Shown piece by piece: positions 9,442 to 15,068 of a DNA stretch of 35,184 nucleotides (the first letter of the stretch is position 1; each line of letters begins with the position of its first letter). The position numbers and the translations under genes are program-made. Where the stretch lies: positions 1 to 35,184 of IMG/VR virus record IMGVR_UViG_3300035670_006100; one strand, given 5' to 3'. This DNA comes from a virus. A model generated the notes under the pieces. It was not told the DNA's origin. It saw only the letters and a list, made by a program, of their open reading frames with translations, and did no database searches.

Positions 9442-10069
9442 TTCGCCACTCTTTCATAATCCTAACCCCATGAATTCCAAAATACAGACTCGGCACACTA
9501 TCAATCGCCACCCCTGGCCACTTATGCTCCATATACAACCTATTCACCTTACACTGTCTCAACCTCTCCCCTGCCTGCAACCCCACATGGCCCCATACGC
9601 GATCCAGTGTCAAACCACCCGCATGAATCGCCAGCATCCTCGTAGGCCGATATCTATAATACCCCTTCAGGGCCGCACGTATAAAAAAATCATAATCCTC
9701 ATAAGAATTCACCAACTGCTCATCTAACTCTCCTACATCATTCCACAACTTCTTCGTCACCCCAAAACCCCAACCACAATCTGCTCTCGGAGTCAACGCC
9801 ACAATCGCATCTTTCTGCCCCAATACCTCTAGTCCCCACTTATCCCATCCTGGCAACACCATAGCATCATTATTCAATATCATCACAATCTCATGTGTGG
9901 CCTTCCTCACGCCATTATTCACATTCACCGCAAACGGAGCATCGGCTACTTCTAACACAACTTCCACTTCCACCCCATTCCCCTTCGTTTCCTCAATCGC
10001 CACCACACACTTCTCATTCAACTCATCACTATCTGGCAAGCTAGGTATGACCACGCTTATCTTATCCAT
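9419..10069 (-). CDS. Family 2 glycosyltransferase inside the terminase cluster
   Basis: The 216-aa GT-A protein begins MDKISVVIPSLPDSDEL (nucleotide-sugar-binding strand). It has an NNDAM segment at 66-70 in place of the usual DxD and a SYEDYDFFIRA motif at 122-132, where Glu/Asp act as catalytic base in GT2 enzymes; GGLTLDR follows. Length is typical of a minimal GT2 enzyme. AAAGGGGAC precedes the ATG. A glycosyltransferase between small and large terminase is unusual. It might modify phage DNA or a virion protein; the sequence does not say which. Confidence 0.82.
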   Translation of the reverse strand: MDKISVVIPSLPDSDELNEKCVVAIEETKGNGVEVEVVLEVADAPFAVNVNNGVRKATHEIVMILNNDAMVLPGWDKWGLEVLGQKDAIVALTPRADCGWGFGVTKKLWNDVGELDEQLVNSYEDYDFFIRAALKGYYRYRPTRMLAIHAGGLTLDRVWGHVGLQAGERLRQCKVNRLYMEHKWPGVAIDSVPSLYFGIHGVRIMKEWRNAQPHCA

Positions 10070-10086
10070 GTCCCCTTTGAGTCCCC

Positions 10087-10347
10087 TTAATCAAAATTTG
10101 GTCTAATGGCTGGCTTTGGAGTCTCGTTCTGACTCGGTTTCACAAATCCTTGCTGATTCACATCCCCTTGTTCGCTCAAATTCTGATTCGATGGATAATT
10201 CCCACCCAACAATAACTTCTTACAATCCTCACATACTGTCGCAGTCTGAGGGTTCCTCGCCCCCGCATGTGTTTCTAGTGTCGCACTAATCGCTACCTGC
10301 GTCAACTTCACCGTCCTGCCGTCTAATCCGCACATGAAACAAAACAA
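10087..10347 (-). CDS. Zinc-ribbon-like small protein with TTG start, 86 aa
   Basis: The product starts MFCFMCG and later has VCEDCKK, giving two C-x2-C pairs about 35 residues apart, as in a zinc ribbon. The C-terminal half is low complexity (Asn, Gln, Pro). A TTG start at 10347 is chosen because GGGGAGG stands 6 nt upstream and because both N-terminal cysteines are kept; the next ATG (10335) would lie too far from this site. The gene begins 1 nt after the HNH stop codon, so the ribosome binding site sits in the HNH 3' end. Confidence 0.65.
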   Translation of the reverse strand: MFCFMCGLDGRTVKLTQVAISATLETHAGARNPQTATVCEDCKKLLLGGNYPSNQNLSEQGDVNQQGFVKPSQNETPKPAIRPNFD

Positions 10348-10348
10348 T

Positions 10349-10810
10349 TTATACCTCCCCTTGTTTGTCCTGATGTGGACAAACTCCCTTATTTATTTTC
10401 TTGCCAAAATTACAGTTCATACATAGTACCTGTAAATCATTTGGATAATTATTTCTCACAATCCATCCATAAAAACTCTGTCCAGCCCCACCATTATTTC
10501 TGCCTCTTATACTGCGTCTATGTTGAGCACCATCATTATTGATATGATCAATAGTTAAAAAATTAACTTCTTTCTCTCCGCAACATTTACATACACCACC
10601 ATAAGCATTCAATACTTTTAGTTTTAATTTACGTTGCCATTGACGAGAATGCAATTTACGCTCATTTGCACATTTTTCACAACGAGTGGTATCTTTTAAA
10701 GGAAATTTACCACAATTACTACATAATCCCAAACTAATCAAATTTCTACGCCTTTTGAGCGTATATGTTTGTTGATGTACTTTTCTTATGGAAACATCTT
10801 TAAACGGCAT
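10349..10810 (-). CDS. HNH endonuclease with N-terminal zinc ribbon
   Basis: The 153-aa protein has an N-terminal four-cysteine zinc knuckle (C30-x2-C33 and C44-x2-C47). An HNH domain follows: C74-x2-C77, the catalytic IDHINNDG (D88-H89), NNYPNDLQVLC and a second C130-x2-C133 pair. Either it is a free-standing homing endonuclease or it assists the terminase in cohesive-end cutting, as shown for HNH proteins encoded beside terminases in some cos phages. Its DNA looks clearly more AT-rich than the flanking glycosyltransferase and terminase genes, which favours recent acquisition. Its ATG overlaps the small terminase stop (TAATG). Confidence 0.88.
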   Translation of the reverse strand: MPFKDVSIRKVHQQTYTLKRRRNLISLGLCSNCGKFPLKDTTRCEKCANERKLHSRQWQRKLKLKVLNAYGGVCKCCGEKEVNFLTIDHINNDGAQHRRSIRGRNNGGAGQSFYGWIVRNNYPNDLQVLCMNCNFGKKINKGVCPHQDKQGEV

Positions 10811-11286
10811 TATGAATTTTCCTTAGTTAATTTTTCTAAAGATGCTAATAATTCTCCTGCGGTAGATTCTCTTTCCATAGGTTTTTCTGCCTTCCACAAA
10901 CCCACAGCCATTCCAAGCAACTTCTGCTTCACACCCTTGGTATTCATAATCTTCACAATCTCTTCTACCGTGACCTTACCTGAATTCTTCAACTCATTCA
11001 GGGTACTCAAATCATCCATAATATCCTGTACGATAACTTCAGGCGTAAGCTTCTTCAATAAATCCTTATCTCTAACTTTGAGCAACTTTTCTAGCTCTTC
11101 CATAACTCCCTCTTCCCACATACGGTGTGAACAATTTGTCTCGCTAATCTTGGCGATCCCAGGACTATATCGCCTATAGGCTTCCTTCACGTCCAGCTTG
11201 CCTGTTTCCTGAATCGTTTGTGCTAAAAGCATAGCCTTCCGCTTTACCCTTACCTGCTTCGCTTTTTTCTTTGGCCCTAAAGTCAT
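10810..11286 (-). CDS. terS: Terminase small subunit (putative)
   Basis: The first gene of the leftward late block encodes a 158-aa basic, helical protein. The N-terminal KKKAKQVRVKRKAMLLAQTIQETGKLDVKEAYRRYSPG resembles the DNA-binding helix-turn-helix of small terminases. The central helices (EELEKLLKVRDKDLLKKL) would form the oligomerisation part. It would recognise the packaging start site and recruit the large terminase. The start has GGAGTAAGC upstream. Assignment rests on length, composition and position rather than on a diagnostic motif. Confidence 0.65.
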   Translation of the reverse strand: MTLGPKKKAKQVRVKRKAMLLAQTIQETGKLDVKEAYRRYSPGIAKISETNCSHRMWEEGVMEELEKLLKVRDKDLLKKLTPEVIVQDIMDDLSTLNELKNSGKVTVEEIVKIMNTKGVKQKLLGMAVGLWKAEKPMERESTAGELLASLEKLTKENS

Positions 11287-11342
11287 GCTTACTCCATCCC
11301 CCGCAAAATTGCAAAAACTGAAAAAATCGCTTCTGGCTCTCT

Positions 11343-11438
11343 TTACCTTAAATAGCCGTTAGCAAAGGCCCAAAAACTAACAAAGTTCTTTATTGCTATC
11401 AACAATCTCATTGCGCTATAATTTCGTTCCAATGCCAT
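11343..11438 (-). CDS. Possible 31-aa protein upstream of the small terminase
   Basis: A short reading frame starts at the ATG at 11438, with TAAGGGATGCT upstream, and ends 56 nt before the small terminase start. It encodes MALERNYSAMRLLIAIKNF followed by an aromatic, hydrophobic end (VSFWAFANGYLR), possibly one amphipathic or membrane helix. The amino-acid composition looks coding, but the length is too short for certainty. Confidence 0.35.
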   Translation of the reverse strand: MALERNYSAMRLLIAIKNFVSFWAFANGYLR

Positions 11439-11462
11439 AGCATCCCTTATCTCTACCCCTAT

Positions 11463-11481
11463 TTAGCCTAACTTAGACTAA
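11463..11481. promoter_or_regulatory. Tandem TTAGnCTAA palindromes, 10-bp phase
   Basis: Two copies of a 9-bp palindrome, TTAGCCTAA (11463-11471) and TTAGACTAA (11473-11481), lie exactly 10 bp apart, so both face the same side of the helix. They sit about 180 bp upstream of the first late gene. This is the expected look of a paired binding site for a dimeric regulator of late or divergent transcription. No cognate regulator is identified. Confidence 0.5.
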
Positions 11482-11493
11482 CAAAATAATTCC

Positions 11494-11619
11494 TTACATT
11501 CCTATCATTTTCATAATTTTGTTTATATATGCCTCACATATATCCCACTTTCTGCAACCTCCCCCGTAACCCTTGCACTGCAACGATCTACAACGCATGG
11601 TCGATTTTTTCGTTTGCAT
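11494..11619 (-). CDS. Possible small cysteine-rich protein, 41 aa
   Basis: The frame starts at the ATG at 11619, with AGGAG 10 nt upstream, and encodes a basic protein with C-x4-C-x6-C-x5-C spacing (MRCRSLQCKGYGGG, then CRKWDICEAY). The regular cysteine spacing and the good ribosome binding site favour a real metal-binding microprotein over the competing longer frame on the same strand, which has a repetitive, unlikely sequence. Function unknown. Confidence 0.5.
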   Translation of the reverse strand: MQTKKSTMRCRSLQCKGYGGGCRKWDICEAYINKIMKMIGM

Positions 11620-11879
11620 AAGCTATCATCTCCTAAATTCCTTGATCCCAAAATATGACGATTCCTCAACGATAATTTCACTATTCCTCTACCCCACTTA
11701 ACTTCTTTATTCATCCCTACTTCCATTCCTTCTCCTAACCCCATTGATTTCAATCACTTCCATCTCTCGTTGTAACCTCAACTATCGCCATCACTTACAC
11801 TATTATTTCCCTAACTCCTTACGAACGAACAACTTACGGTAAAGTCCTGAAATTTTTATGCGCCATTTGTGTAGGGTGC

Positions 11880-12099
11880 TTATATACACTCCCTCCCTTG
11901 CGCGTTTGGGGTCTCTGGCGTGGGCGGGTAGGCGTACCTGCATGCCTTCATTAATGCGCATGAGCACGCAAGCAAGCGACAAGCCTATCATAACTATCAT
12001 TGCTTACACTTGAACGTGTGCAGGGGTTCGAGGGTTCGCTCATGCTTCCTTATATGTGTCGGCCATGCCACAAGTTACAAACATTCCTAACATTCCCAT
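11880..12099 (-). other. Chain of three coupled micro-ORFs (19, 30 and 23 codons)
   Basis: On the minus strand, 12099-12040 (19 aa), 12043-11951 (30 aa, MSEPSNPCTRSS...) and 11951-11880 (23 aa, MKACRYAYPP...) are linked by ATGA and TAATG overlaps, the same junction types used by the real genes here. AAGGAAG-like sites precede the first two. They may be leader peptides for late transcription or simply chance; no family is recognised. Confidence 0.25.
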
Positions 12100-12181
12100 C
12101 AATCCTATCCCTTCCTTGCCGCGATTGCTTCCTTCGCCGTGTCTATGCTTGCAATCGTTGCCGCATTTTTGGAATTAATCA

Positions 12182-12196
12182 CACGCGTGCCGCGTG
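12182..12196. repeat. Short perfect inverted repeat
   Basis: CACGCG and CGCGTG flank a 3-nt spacer. It could be a hairpin or a protein site. It lies 23 bp from the tandem TACAATTATGTA pair. Nothing further can be said. Confidence 0.35.
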
Positions 12197-12218
12197 AATC
12201 CTTGTACTACCAAAAACC

Positions 12219-12250
12219 TACAATTATGTAACTATGTCTACAATTATGTA
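12219..12250. promoter_or_regulatory. Tandem TACAATTATGTA operator-like repeats
   Basis: TACAATTATGTA occurs at 12219-12230 and again at 12239-12250, 20 bp apart (about two helical turns). Each copy is a dyad with TACA/TGTA arms, and identity extends one base on both sides. They lie about 100 bp upstream of the early -35 box. A dimeric repressor or activator controlling divergent early and late transcription is the simplest explanation. Confidence 0.55.
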
Positions 12251-12348
12251 AGTTTCGTTAGGGATAGTCGTCTATGTCGTGTTAGTGTAGCGTTATGGCA
12301 TACACAAACTATGATCAATCCTGCTATATTGTGCTATGTGTTAAGGTA

Positions 12349-12376
12349 TTGTAAAATAGCTATGGCATGGTAGAAT
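12349..12376 (+). promoter_or_regulatory. Early promoter with extended -10
   Basis: TTGTAA (-35), a 16-bp spacer ending in GGCATGG, and TAGAAT (-10) preceded by TGG (extended -10). It is the last promoter-like sequence before the first early gene, whose ATG is at 12399. The spacer end and extended -10 are shared with the promoter at 13721, suggesting recognition by the same holoenzyme or the same regulator. Confidence 0.55.
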
Positions 12377-12398
12377 AATATCAGAGGTTCAAAAGAAT

Positions 12399-12569
12399 AT
12401 GAACACACTAGCAACAATAGGGTATAGGATGATCGAAAAGGTAGACGGCGAAAAAGGCCCGAAGATTATACCATATAGGTATGCCGAAGCGATAAAGCTT
12501 TTGTTGCTTGGGATGAGATTATCGTTAGTGATTCATATATTGATAGGAAGGAAGGAAAAACTACAATGA
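12399..12569 (+). CDS. First early gene: 56-aa protein with hydrophobic helix
   Basis: The ATG at 12399 lies shortly after the early promoter; the only Shine-Dalgarno-like sequence (AGAGG) is about 12 nt upstream. The product has a polar N-terminal half and a hydrophobic stretch (AIKLLLLGMRLSLVIHILIG), which may be a membrane or amphipathic helix, then a basic end. The stop overlaps the next start (ATGA). Small early phage proteins of this kind often target host functions, but no specific role is visible. Confidence 0.5.
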   Translation: MNTLATIGYRMIEKVDGEKGPKIIPYRYAEAIKLLLLGMRLSLVIHILIGRKEKLQ

Positions 12570-12709
12570 CTAACGAGACATGGAATAAGTACATAGCCAA
12601 GTACAGCACTGAGACAGTACAAAGACTTGCCTATGATCTAGAGCAAGGGAATGTCAATTATCAGAGGGAGGGAAGCGAACATGATCTACCGAATAGTGAC
12701 GGAAGATAA
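12566..12709 (+). CDS. Small early protein, 47 aa
   Basis: It starts in an ATGA overlap with the preceding gene and overlaps the next gene by 29 nt. The product is acidic and polar (MTNETWNKYIAKYSTE...). There are no cysteines and no membrane segment. Existence is supported by the coupled start; function unknown. Confidence 0.45.
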   Translation: MTNETWNKYIAKYSTETVQRLAYDLEQGNVNYQREGSEHDLPNSDGR

Positions 12710-12944
12710 AGGCAATGTGCAGGAGCTAGTGAACCTTATCACGCCACATTTTCAAGGCTTTAATGTGACGCAAGGTGTAGGATACTATCAGGGGAAGAAA
12801 GAAGCTTTTGTTTGCTTTGAGATTGATACGTTAGAAGATGATAATAAGATTGCTATACATCGGCTAGCCGTGGAAATTAGGGAATACAACAAACAAGAGT
12901 GCGTGTTAGTGCAAGAAATAGCGGCCAAGTCTAGATTAATCTAA
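12681..12944 (+). CDS. Conserved-looking small phage protein, 87 aa
   Basis: The ATG at 12681 is chosen over an in-frame ATG at 12651 because GAGGGAGGG lies just upstream of it. The protein has an alternating alpha/beta pattern (MIYRIVTEDKGNVQELV, then GVGYYQGKKEAFVCFEID, then IREYNKQECVLVQ), like a small ferredoxin-like fold. The combination of GYYQGKKE with a C-terminal CVLVQE strand reminds me of a widespread hypothetical phage/plasmid family, but I cannot name it. Paired hairpins follow its stop codon. Confidence 0.65.
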   Translation: MIYRIVTEDKGNVQELVNLITPHFQGFNVTQGVGYYQGKKEAFVCFEIDTLEDDNKIAIHRLAVEIREYNKQECVLVQEIAAKSRLI

Positions 12945-12955
12945 GCAGAGTCAAG

Positions 12956-13007
12956 GCAAGGCAAGTATTCCTTGCTTTAATGCTACAGTCTGGTGACAAG
13001 TCCAGAC
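12956..13007 (+). other. Two RNA hairpins between early genes
   Basis: GCAAGG/CCTTGC (12956-12961 with 12970-12975) followed by TTTAA, and GTCTGG/CCAGAC (12988-12993 with 13002-13007), both with 8-nt loops and perfect 6-bp stems. They fill the gap before the 35-aa gene. They may be mRNA processing or stabilising elements, or weak attenuators. Confidence 0.35.
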
Positions 13008-13023
13008 GGAAAGGAAGTATTCT

Positions 13024-13131
13024 ATGTCATGGAAACTGATCCAAGTAGTCGATGATCCGAAACAACGTAGAGCATTGCACGAATTGAAGGAAAGACTGGC
13101 AAAGAAGGAAGCCAAGGAAGGGAAAGAATAA
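13024..13131 (+). CDS. Very small basic/charged protein, 35 aa
   Basis: The ATG at 13024 is preceded by AAAGGAAG at good spacing. The product runs MSWKLIQVVDDPKQRR and then a Lys/Glu-rich helix (LKERLAKKEAKEGKE). The high charge suggests a single helix. It is followed 2 nt later by the next gene. Function unknown. Confidence 0.5.
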   Translation: MSWKLIQVVDDPKQRRALHELKERLAKKEAKEGKE

Positions 13132-13133
13132 GC

Positions 13134-13352
13134 ATGATCAAAGCATACAAGCATAAAATCAACGGAAGTTACACTGTAATTGACTGGCGACAAGGGAAAG
13201 TGTACGCAAGGCAGGACAATTTGACATTGCAAAAAGCGAAGCAATTAAAAAAGCAATGGCAAAATAACGAATATAGGCGCGCTCAAAATGAAGTCTTGCG
13301 TGATCTTTGCGGCACATCGGCAAGGGCGGCAAGGCTGGATATGGGCCTATGA
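13134..13352 (+). CDS. Small early protein, 72 aa
   Basis: A basic protein (MIKAYKHKINGSYTVIDWRQ...) with a predicted beta hairpin followed by a long basic helix (LQKAKQLKKQWQNNEYRRAQ). This is compatible with nucleic-acid binding, although no defined motif is present. The next gene begins inside its stop codon (ATGA), indicating translational coupling. Confidence 0.55.
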   Translation: MIKAYKHKINGSYTVIDWRQGKVYARQDNLTLQKAKQLKKQWQNNEYRRAQNEVLRDLCGTSARAARLDMGL

Positions 13353-13537
13353 GCACACCAGCAGAGAAAGCTTTCTTGCATGGGCTGGTAGTAAGATATT
13401 ACGGTGAAGGCAAGATTAAGCAAAGAGAGCGCGAAAGGTGTATTGTGTGCGGTCAAGTGAGAGTGTTAGGTAAAAGGTTGCCAGGTAAAGGGAAGTGCAA
13501 GAAATGCCGAAAGGAAGGTGTAGATAATGAGTGTTAG
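13349..13537 (+). CDS. Zinc-ribbon microprotein, 62 aa
   Basis: The ATG at 13349 overlaps the previous stop (ATGA) and is preferred over an upstream in-frame TTG. The protein has C-x2-C pairs CIVCGQ and CKKCRKEG separated by 15 residues with many Lys/Arg and Gly, a treble-clef or zinc-ribbon pattern typical of short nucleic-acid-binding or regulatory phage proteins. It overlaps the next gene by 11 nt. Confidence 0.6.
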   Translation: MSTPAEKAFLHGLVVRYYGEGKIKQRERERCIVCGQVRVLGKRLPGKGKCKKCRKEGVDNEC

Positions 13538-13706
13538 GTCATGGACAAGAGACGGCAAGAGTTATAAGATTGTAAGATTTTATCAGGAAGGTACAGTTAG
13601 GAGTAGAACCATTCAAACGGGACTATCTTTGGAAGATGCACAAAAGCATTGTCAAAGAGAAGATACTCACGGCGAGGGATGGTTTGACGGGTACACAGAA
13701 GAATAA
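13527..13706 (+). CDS. Conserved small phage protein (GLxLEDAQxHC...WFDGY type), 59 aa
   Basis: The sequence has YKIVRFYQEG, then GLSLEDAQKHCQRED and WFDGY at the C-terminus. From general knowledge this order (basic strand, G-L-T/S-L-E-E/D-A-Q-x-H-C, then W-F-D-G-Y) recurs in a widespread family of short phage and plasmid proteins of unknown function. The ATG lies inside the end of the preceding gene. The recurring motif makes it one of the more secure small genes here. Confidence 0.65.
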   Translation: MSVRSWTRDGKSYKIVRFYQEGTVRSRTIQTGLSLEDAQKHCQREDTHGEGWFDGYTEE

Positions 13707-13720
13707 TTTTAGGGGAGTTA

Positions 13721-13748
13721 TTGCAATTTAGGGAAGGCATGGTATAGT
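13721..13748 (+). promoter_or_regulatory. Internal early promoter with extended -10
   Basis: TTGCAA (-35), a 16-bp spacer ending in GGCATGG, TATAGT (-10) and an extended TG. The layout is the same as the promoter at 12349. It stands between genes, 33 nt before the ATG of a gene with a full AAAGGAGG ribosome binding site. Confidence 0.6.
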
Positions 13749-13780
13749 TTGAATAGAAAGGGGAAAGGAGGTATTGTCTT

Positions 13781-13981
13781 ATGAGAGCGATTAAACGCAA
13801 TATGAGAGATCAAATATTGACCAATGATCGAAAGATATTGCATTGTCCAGCATGTGACGCGGAATATAGCGGCAATCGTGGGGATTATTGGCATGTGTCA
13901 GAAGATCATATCTTTAATTGCGAAAAATGTCAGGTAGAAATGGAATTGGTAACTAAACGGGTATATGTTGAGTATGAATAG
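13781..13981 (+). CDS. Zinc-ribbon phage protein, 66 aa
   Basis: It has the strongest ribosome binding site in the region (AAAGGAGG) and its own promoter. The sequence is basic at the N-terminus, then HCPACDAEYSGNRGDYW and NCEKCQVEMELV, so two C-x2-C pairs frame a beta-rich core. The GDYW-x5-DH pattern between the cysteines is, as I recall, common to a phage zinc-ribbon group of unknown function. DNA, RNA or protein binding are all possible. Confidence 0.65.
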   Translation: MRAIKRNMRDQILTNDRKILHCPACDAEYSGNRGDYWHVSEDHIFNCEKCQVEMELVTKRVYVEYE

Positions 13982-13995
13982 GGAAAGGGGATTCT

Positions 13996-14172
13996 ATGGA
14001 TCAATTGGACAAGATTATCGCATACGAAAGCGGAGAGCTAGACAGGGATCAAATAGTAGAATTGTTTCAGGAGTTAATTGACAGTGGTTTAGCGTGGTCG
14101 TTCCAAGGTCACTACGGAAGAACGGCTAAGGCATTGATTGAAGCTGGATATTGTCACGAAAAGGAGAGTTAA
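13996..14172 (+). CDS. Conserved small phage protein (FQELIDSGLAW-x3-GHYGRTA), 58 aa
   Basis: The ATG at 13996 has AAAGGGG upstream. The product has ESGELDRDQIVELFQELIDS and GHYGRTAKALIEAGYC. Short proteins with this exact order are frequent in phages and plasmids; they are helical and of unknown role. The recurring motif supports a real gene despite the length. Confidence 0.65.
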   Translation: MDQLDKIIAYESGELDRDQIVELFQELIDSGLAWSFQGHYGRTAKALIEAGYCHEKES

Positions 14173-14176
14173 GACT

Positions 14177-14383
14177 ATGACAAAGAAAGATTATGAATTG
14201 TTTGCAAGGGAAATTTTTTCAGATTTGACGCATGGCAATGCTACTACATCGAAGGATGTACAATACGCCGTAGCGTTATGCTTACGGGTATTTAAGCAAG
14301 ACAATGTATTGTTTCAGGCAGACAAATTTGAAGAAGCCTGCTACACCGGAAAGCACATTAGAAAAGCAATTGCGAATAGCTAA
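14177..14383 (+). CDS. Small phage protein beginning MTKKDYELFA, 68 aa
   Basis: The ATG at 14177 has AAAGGAGAG upstream and is preferred to an in-frame upstream start inside the previous gene. The KDYELFAREI opening and the DKFEEACYTG end, with a helical middle, resemble a very common class of small phage proteins (KKDY-x-x-(I/F)A ... N-x-x-F-x-x-x-(R/K)F-x-x-AC). Function unknown. A double hairpin follows. Confidence 0.6.
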   Translation: MTKKDYELFAREIFSDLTHGNATTSKDVQYAVALCLRVFKQDNVLFQADKFEEACYTGKHIRKAIANS

Positions 14384-14394
14384 ACATGCCGAAA

Positions 14395-14435
14395 CAAGGG
14401 ACAAGCAGTCCCCTTGTCTATGCGTTAAGCGCATA
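14395..14435 (+). other. Double hairpin after the KDY protein gene
   Basis: CAAGGGAC/GTCCCCTTG (one bulged base, 5-nt loop, 14395-14416) and TATGCG/CGCATA (5-nt loop, 14419-14435) are stacked in an 80-bp gap. There is no uridine tract, so simple termination is unlikely. RNA processing, mRNA protection or a protein site is more plausible. Confidence 0.4.
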
Positions 14436-14464
14436 CTGAAGAGGCAGGAAGGAAGGTAAAGGCC

Positions 14465-14866
14465 ATGATAGAGATATTGATTACAGAACTTAAAGAAATG
14501 GTACGCGCAAAAGGAATTGACTATAAAGAAGATGAAGTAAGATATACGTTTCAAGAAAGTTTGTCGCATACTCAGTGGAAAAATGAAAATTGTCATAAAG
14601 TGATTATCTATTATACGTCACGGGAAAAGTTATTATGGATTTTAGCGCATGAAGTGGGACATATGGAAGGAAGCAATCAAGGCGTCAAATGCTATTTAAA
14701 GAATCCTTTACCCGCCGAACACGAAGCGTCACTTTGGGCCTTATGGTGGTTGACGGCAAAAGGCTACGATAATCTTCAGGAGGTCAAGGCATTTTATAAT
14801 CAACACTTAGATAATTACGTAACTAATTACGGATTAAGGAGATACAAGAAATATGTTTTGCAATAG
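14465..14866 (+). CDS. HExxH metallopeptidase-like protein (ImmA/IrrE-like)
   Basis: The 133-aa protein contains AHEVGHMEG (H62-E63-x2-H66), the zinc-binding and catalytic motif of gluzincin-type peptidases. It is followed by PAEHEASLWALWW, where E85 or E87 could be the third zinc ligand. The order and the L-x-HE-x-GH context resemble ImmA/IrrE peptidases, which cleave phage or mobile-element repressors. Those usually have more N-terminal sequence, so this is a minimal version. Here it could act on a host or phage regulator. It overlaps the next gene by 14 nt. Protease fold likely; target unknown. Confidence 0.65.
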   Translation: MIEILITELKEMVRAKGIDYKEDEVRYTFQESLSHTQWKNENCHKVIIYYTSREKLLWILAHEVGHMEGSNQGVKCYLKNPLPAEHEASLWALWWLTAKGYDNLQEVKAFYNQHLDNYVTNYGLRRYKKYVLQ

Positions 14867-15068
14867 ATACCCGAAGCATAAAAAGGGAGAATGGGTAACA
14901 GTGGTTAGGGTGCAGTGTCTACGCTGTACTCATATCAATTCATTTTTTATAGATCATTCACCAGAAATGACGGTAACTTGCGGCACTGAGTGCCATATAT
15001 GCGGAAAGGATTTGTTGATACCGACAAACGCAAAGATTATCAGAGTAGACGAAAGGAGATTACGGTAA
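14853..15068 (+). CDS. Zinc-ribbon microprotein, 71 aa
   Basis: It starts inside the preceding gene with GGAG upstream. QCLRCTH and CHICGKD provide two C-x2-C pairs separated by about 27 residues; beta-rich sequence between them suggests a zinc ribbon. Its TAA overlaps the next ATG (TAATG). Confidence 0.6.
   Translation: MFCNRYPKHKKGEWVTVVRVQCLRCTHINSFFIDHSPEMTVTCGTECHICGKDLLIPTNAKIIRVDERRLR

Larger units (their letters stand above)
11287..12398. other. Divergent control region, about 1.1 kb
   Basis: This stretch separates leftward late genes from rightward early genes and has no long gene. It holds tandem TTAGnCTAA palindromes (11463-11481), two candidate minus-strand small genes (11343-11438 and 11494-11619), a chain of micro-ORFs (11880-12099), a CACGCG/CGCGTG hairpin (12182-12196), a tandem TACAATTATGTA pair (12219-12250) and an extended -10 promoter firing right (12349-12376). 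The part from about 11880 to 12200 looks more GC-rich than its surroundings. Such a region could also contain a replication origin, but I see no iteron array or AT-rich unwinding element that proves it. Confidence 0.7.

Noticed and set aside
11393-11422. Plus-strand TTGCTA-18-TATAAT promoter
   Set aside because: Good -10 but it would transcribe about 1 kb with no plus-strand gene; kept only as a weak possibility for a small RNA.
11523-11753. 76-codon minus-strand frame
   Set aside because: Overlaps the better-supported 41-aa Cys-rich frame, has no good RBS at its TTG start, and its sequence looks like a shadow frame.
11803-12000. 65-codon minus-strand frame
   Set aside because: No suitable RBS and unlikely composition; the micro-ORF chain in another frame is equally or more plausible.
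12015-12045. tRNA-like GGTTCGAGGGTTCG
   Set aside because: The T-loop-like sequence cannot form a 5-bp stem or a cloverleaf with flanking DNA; no tRNA found.
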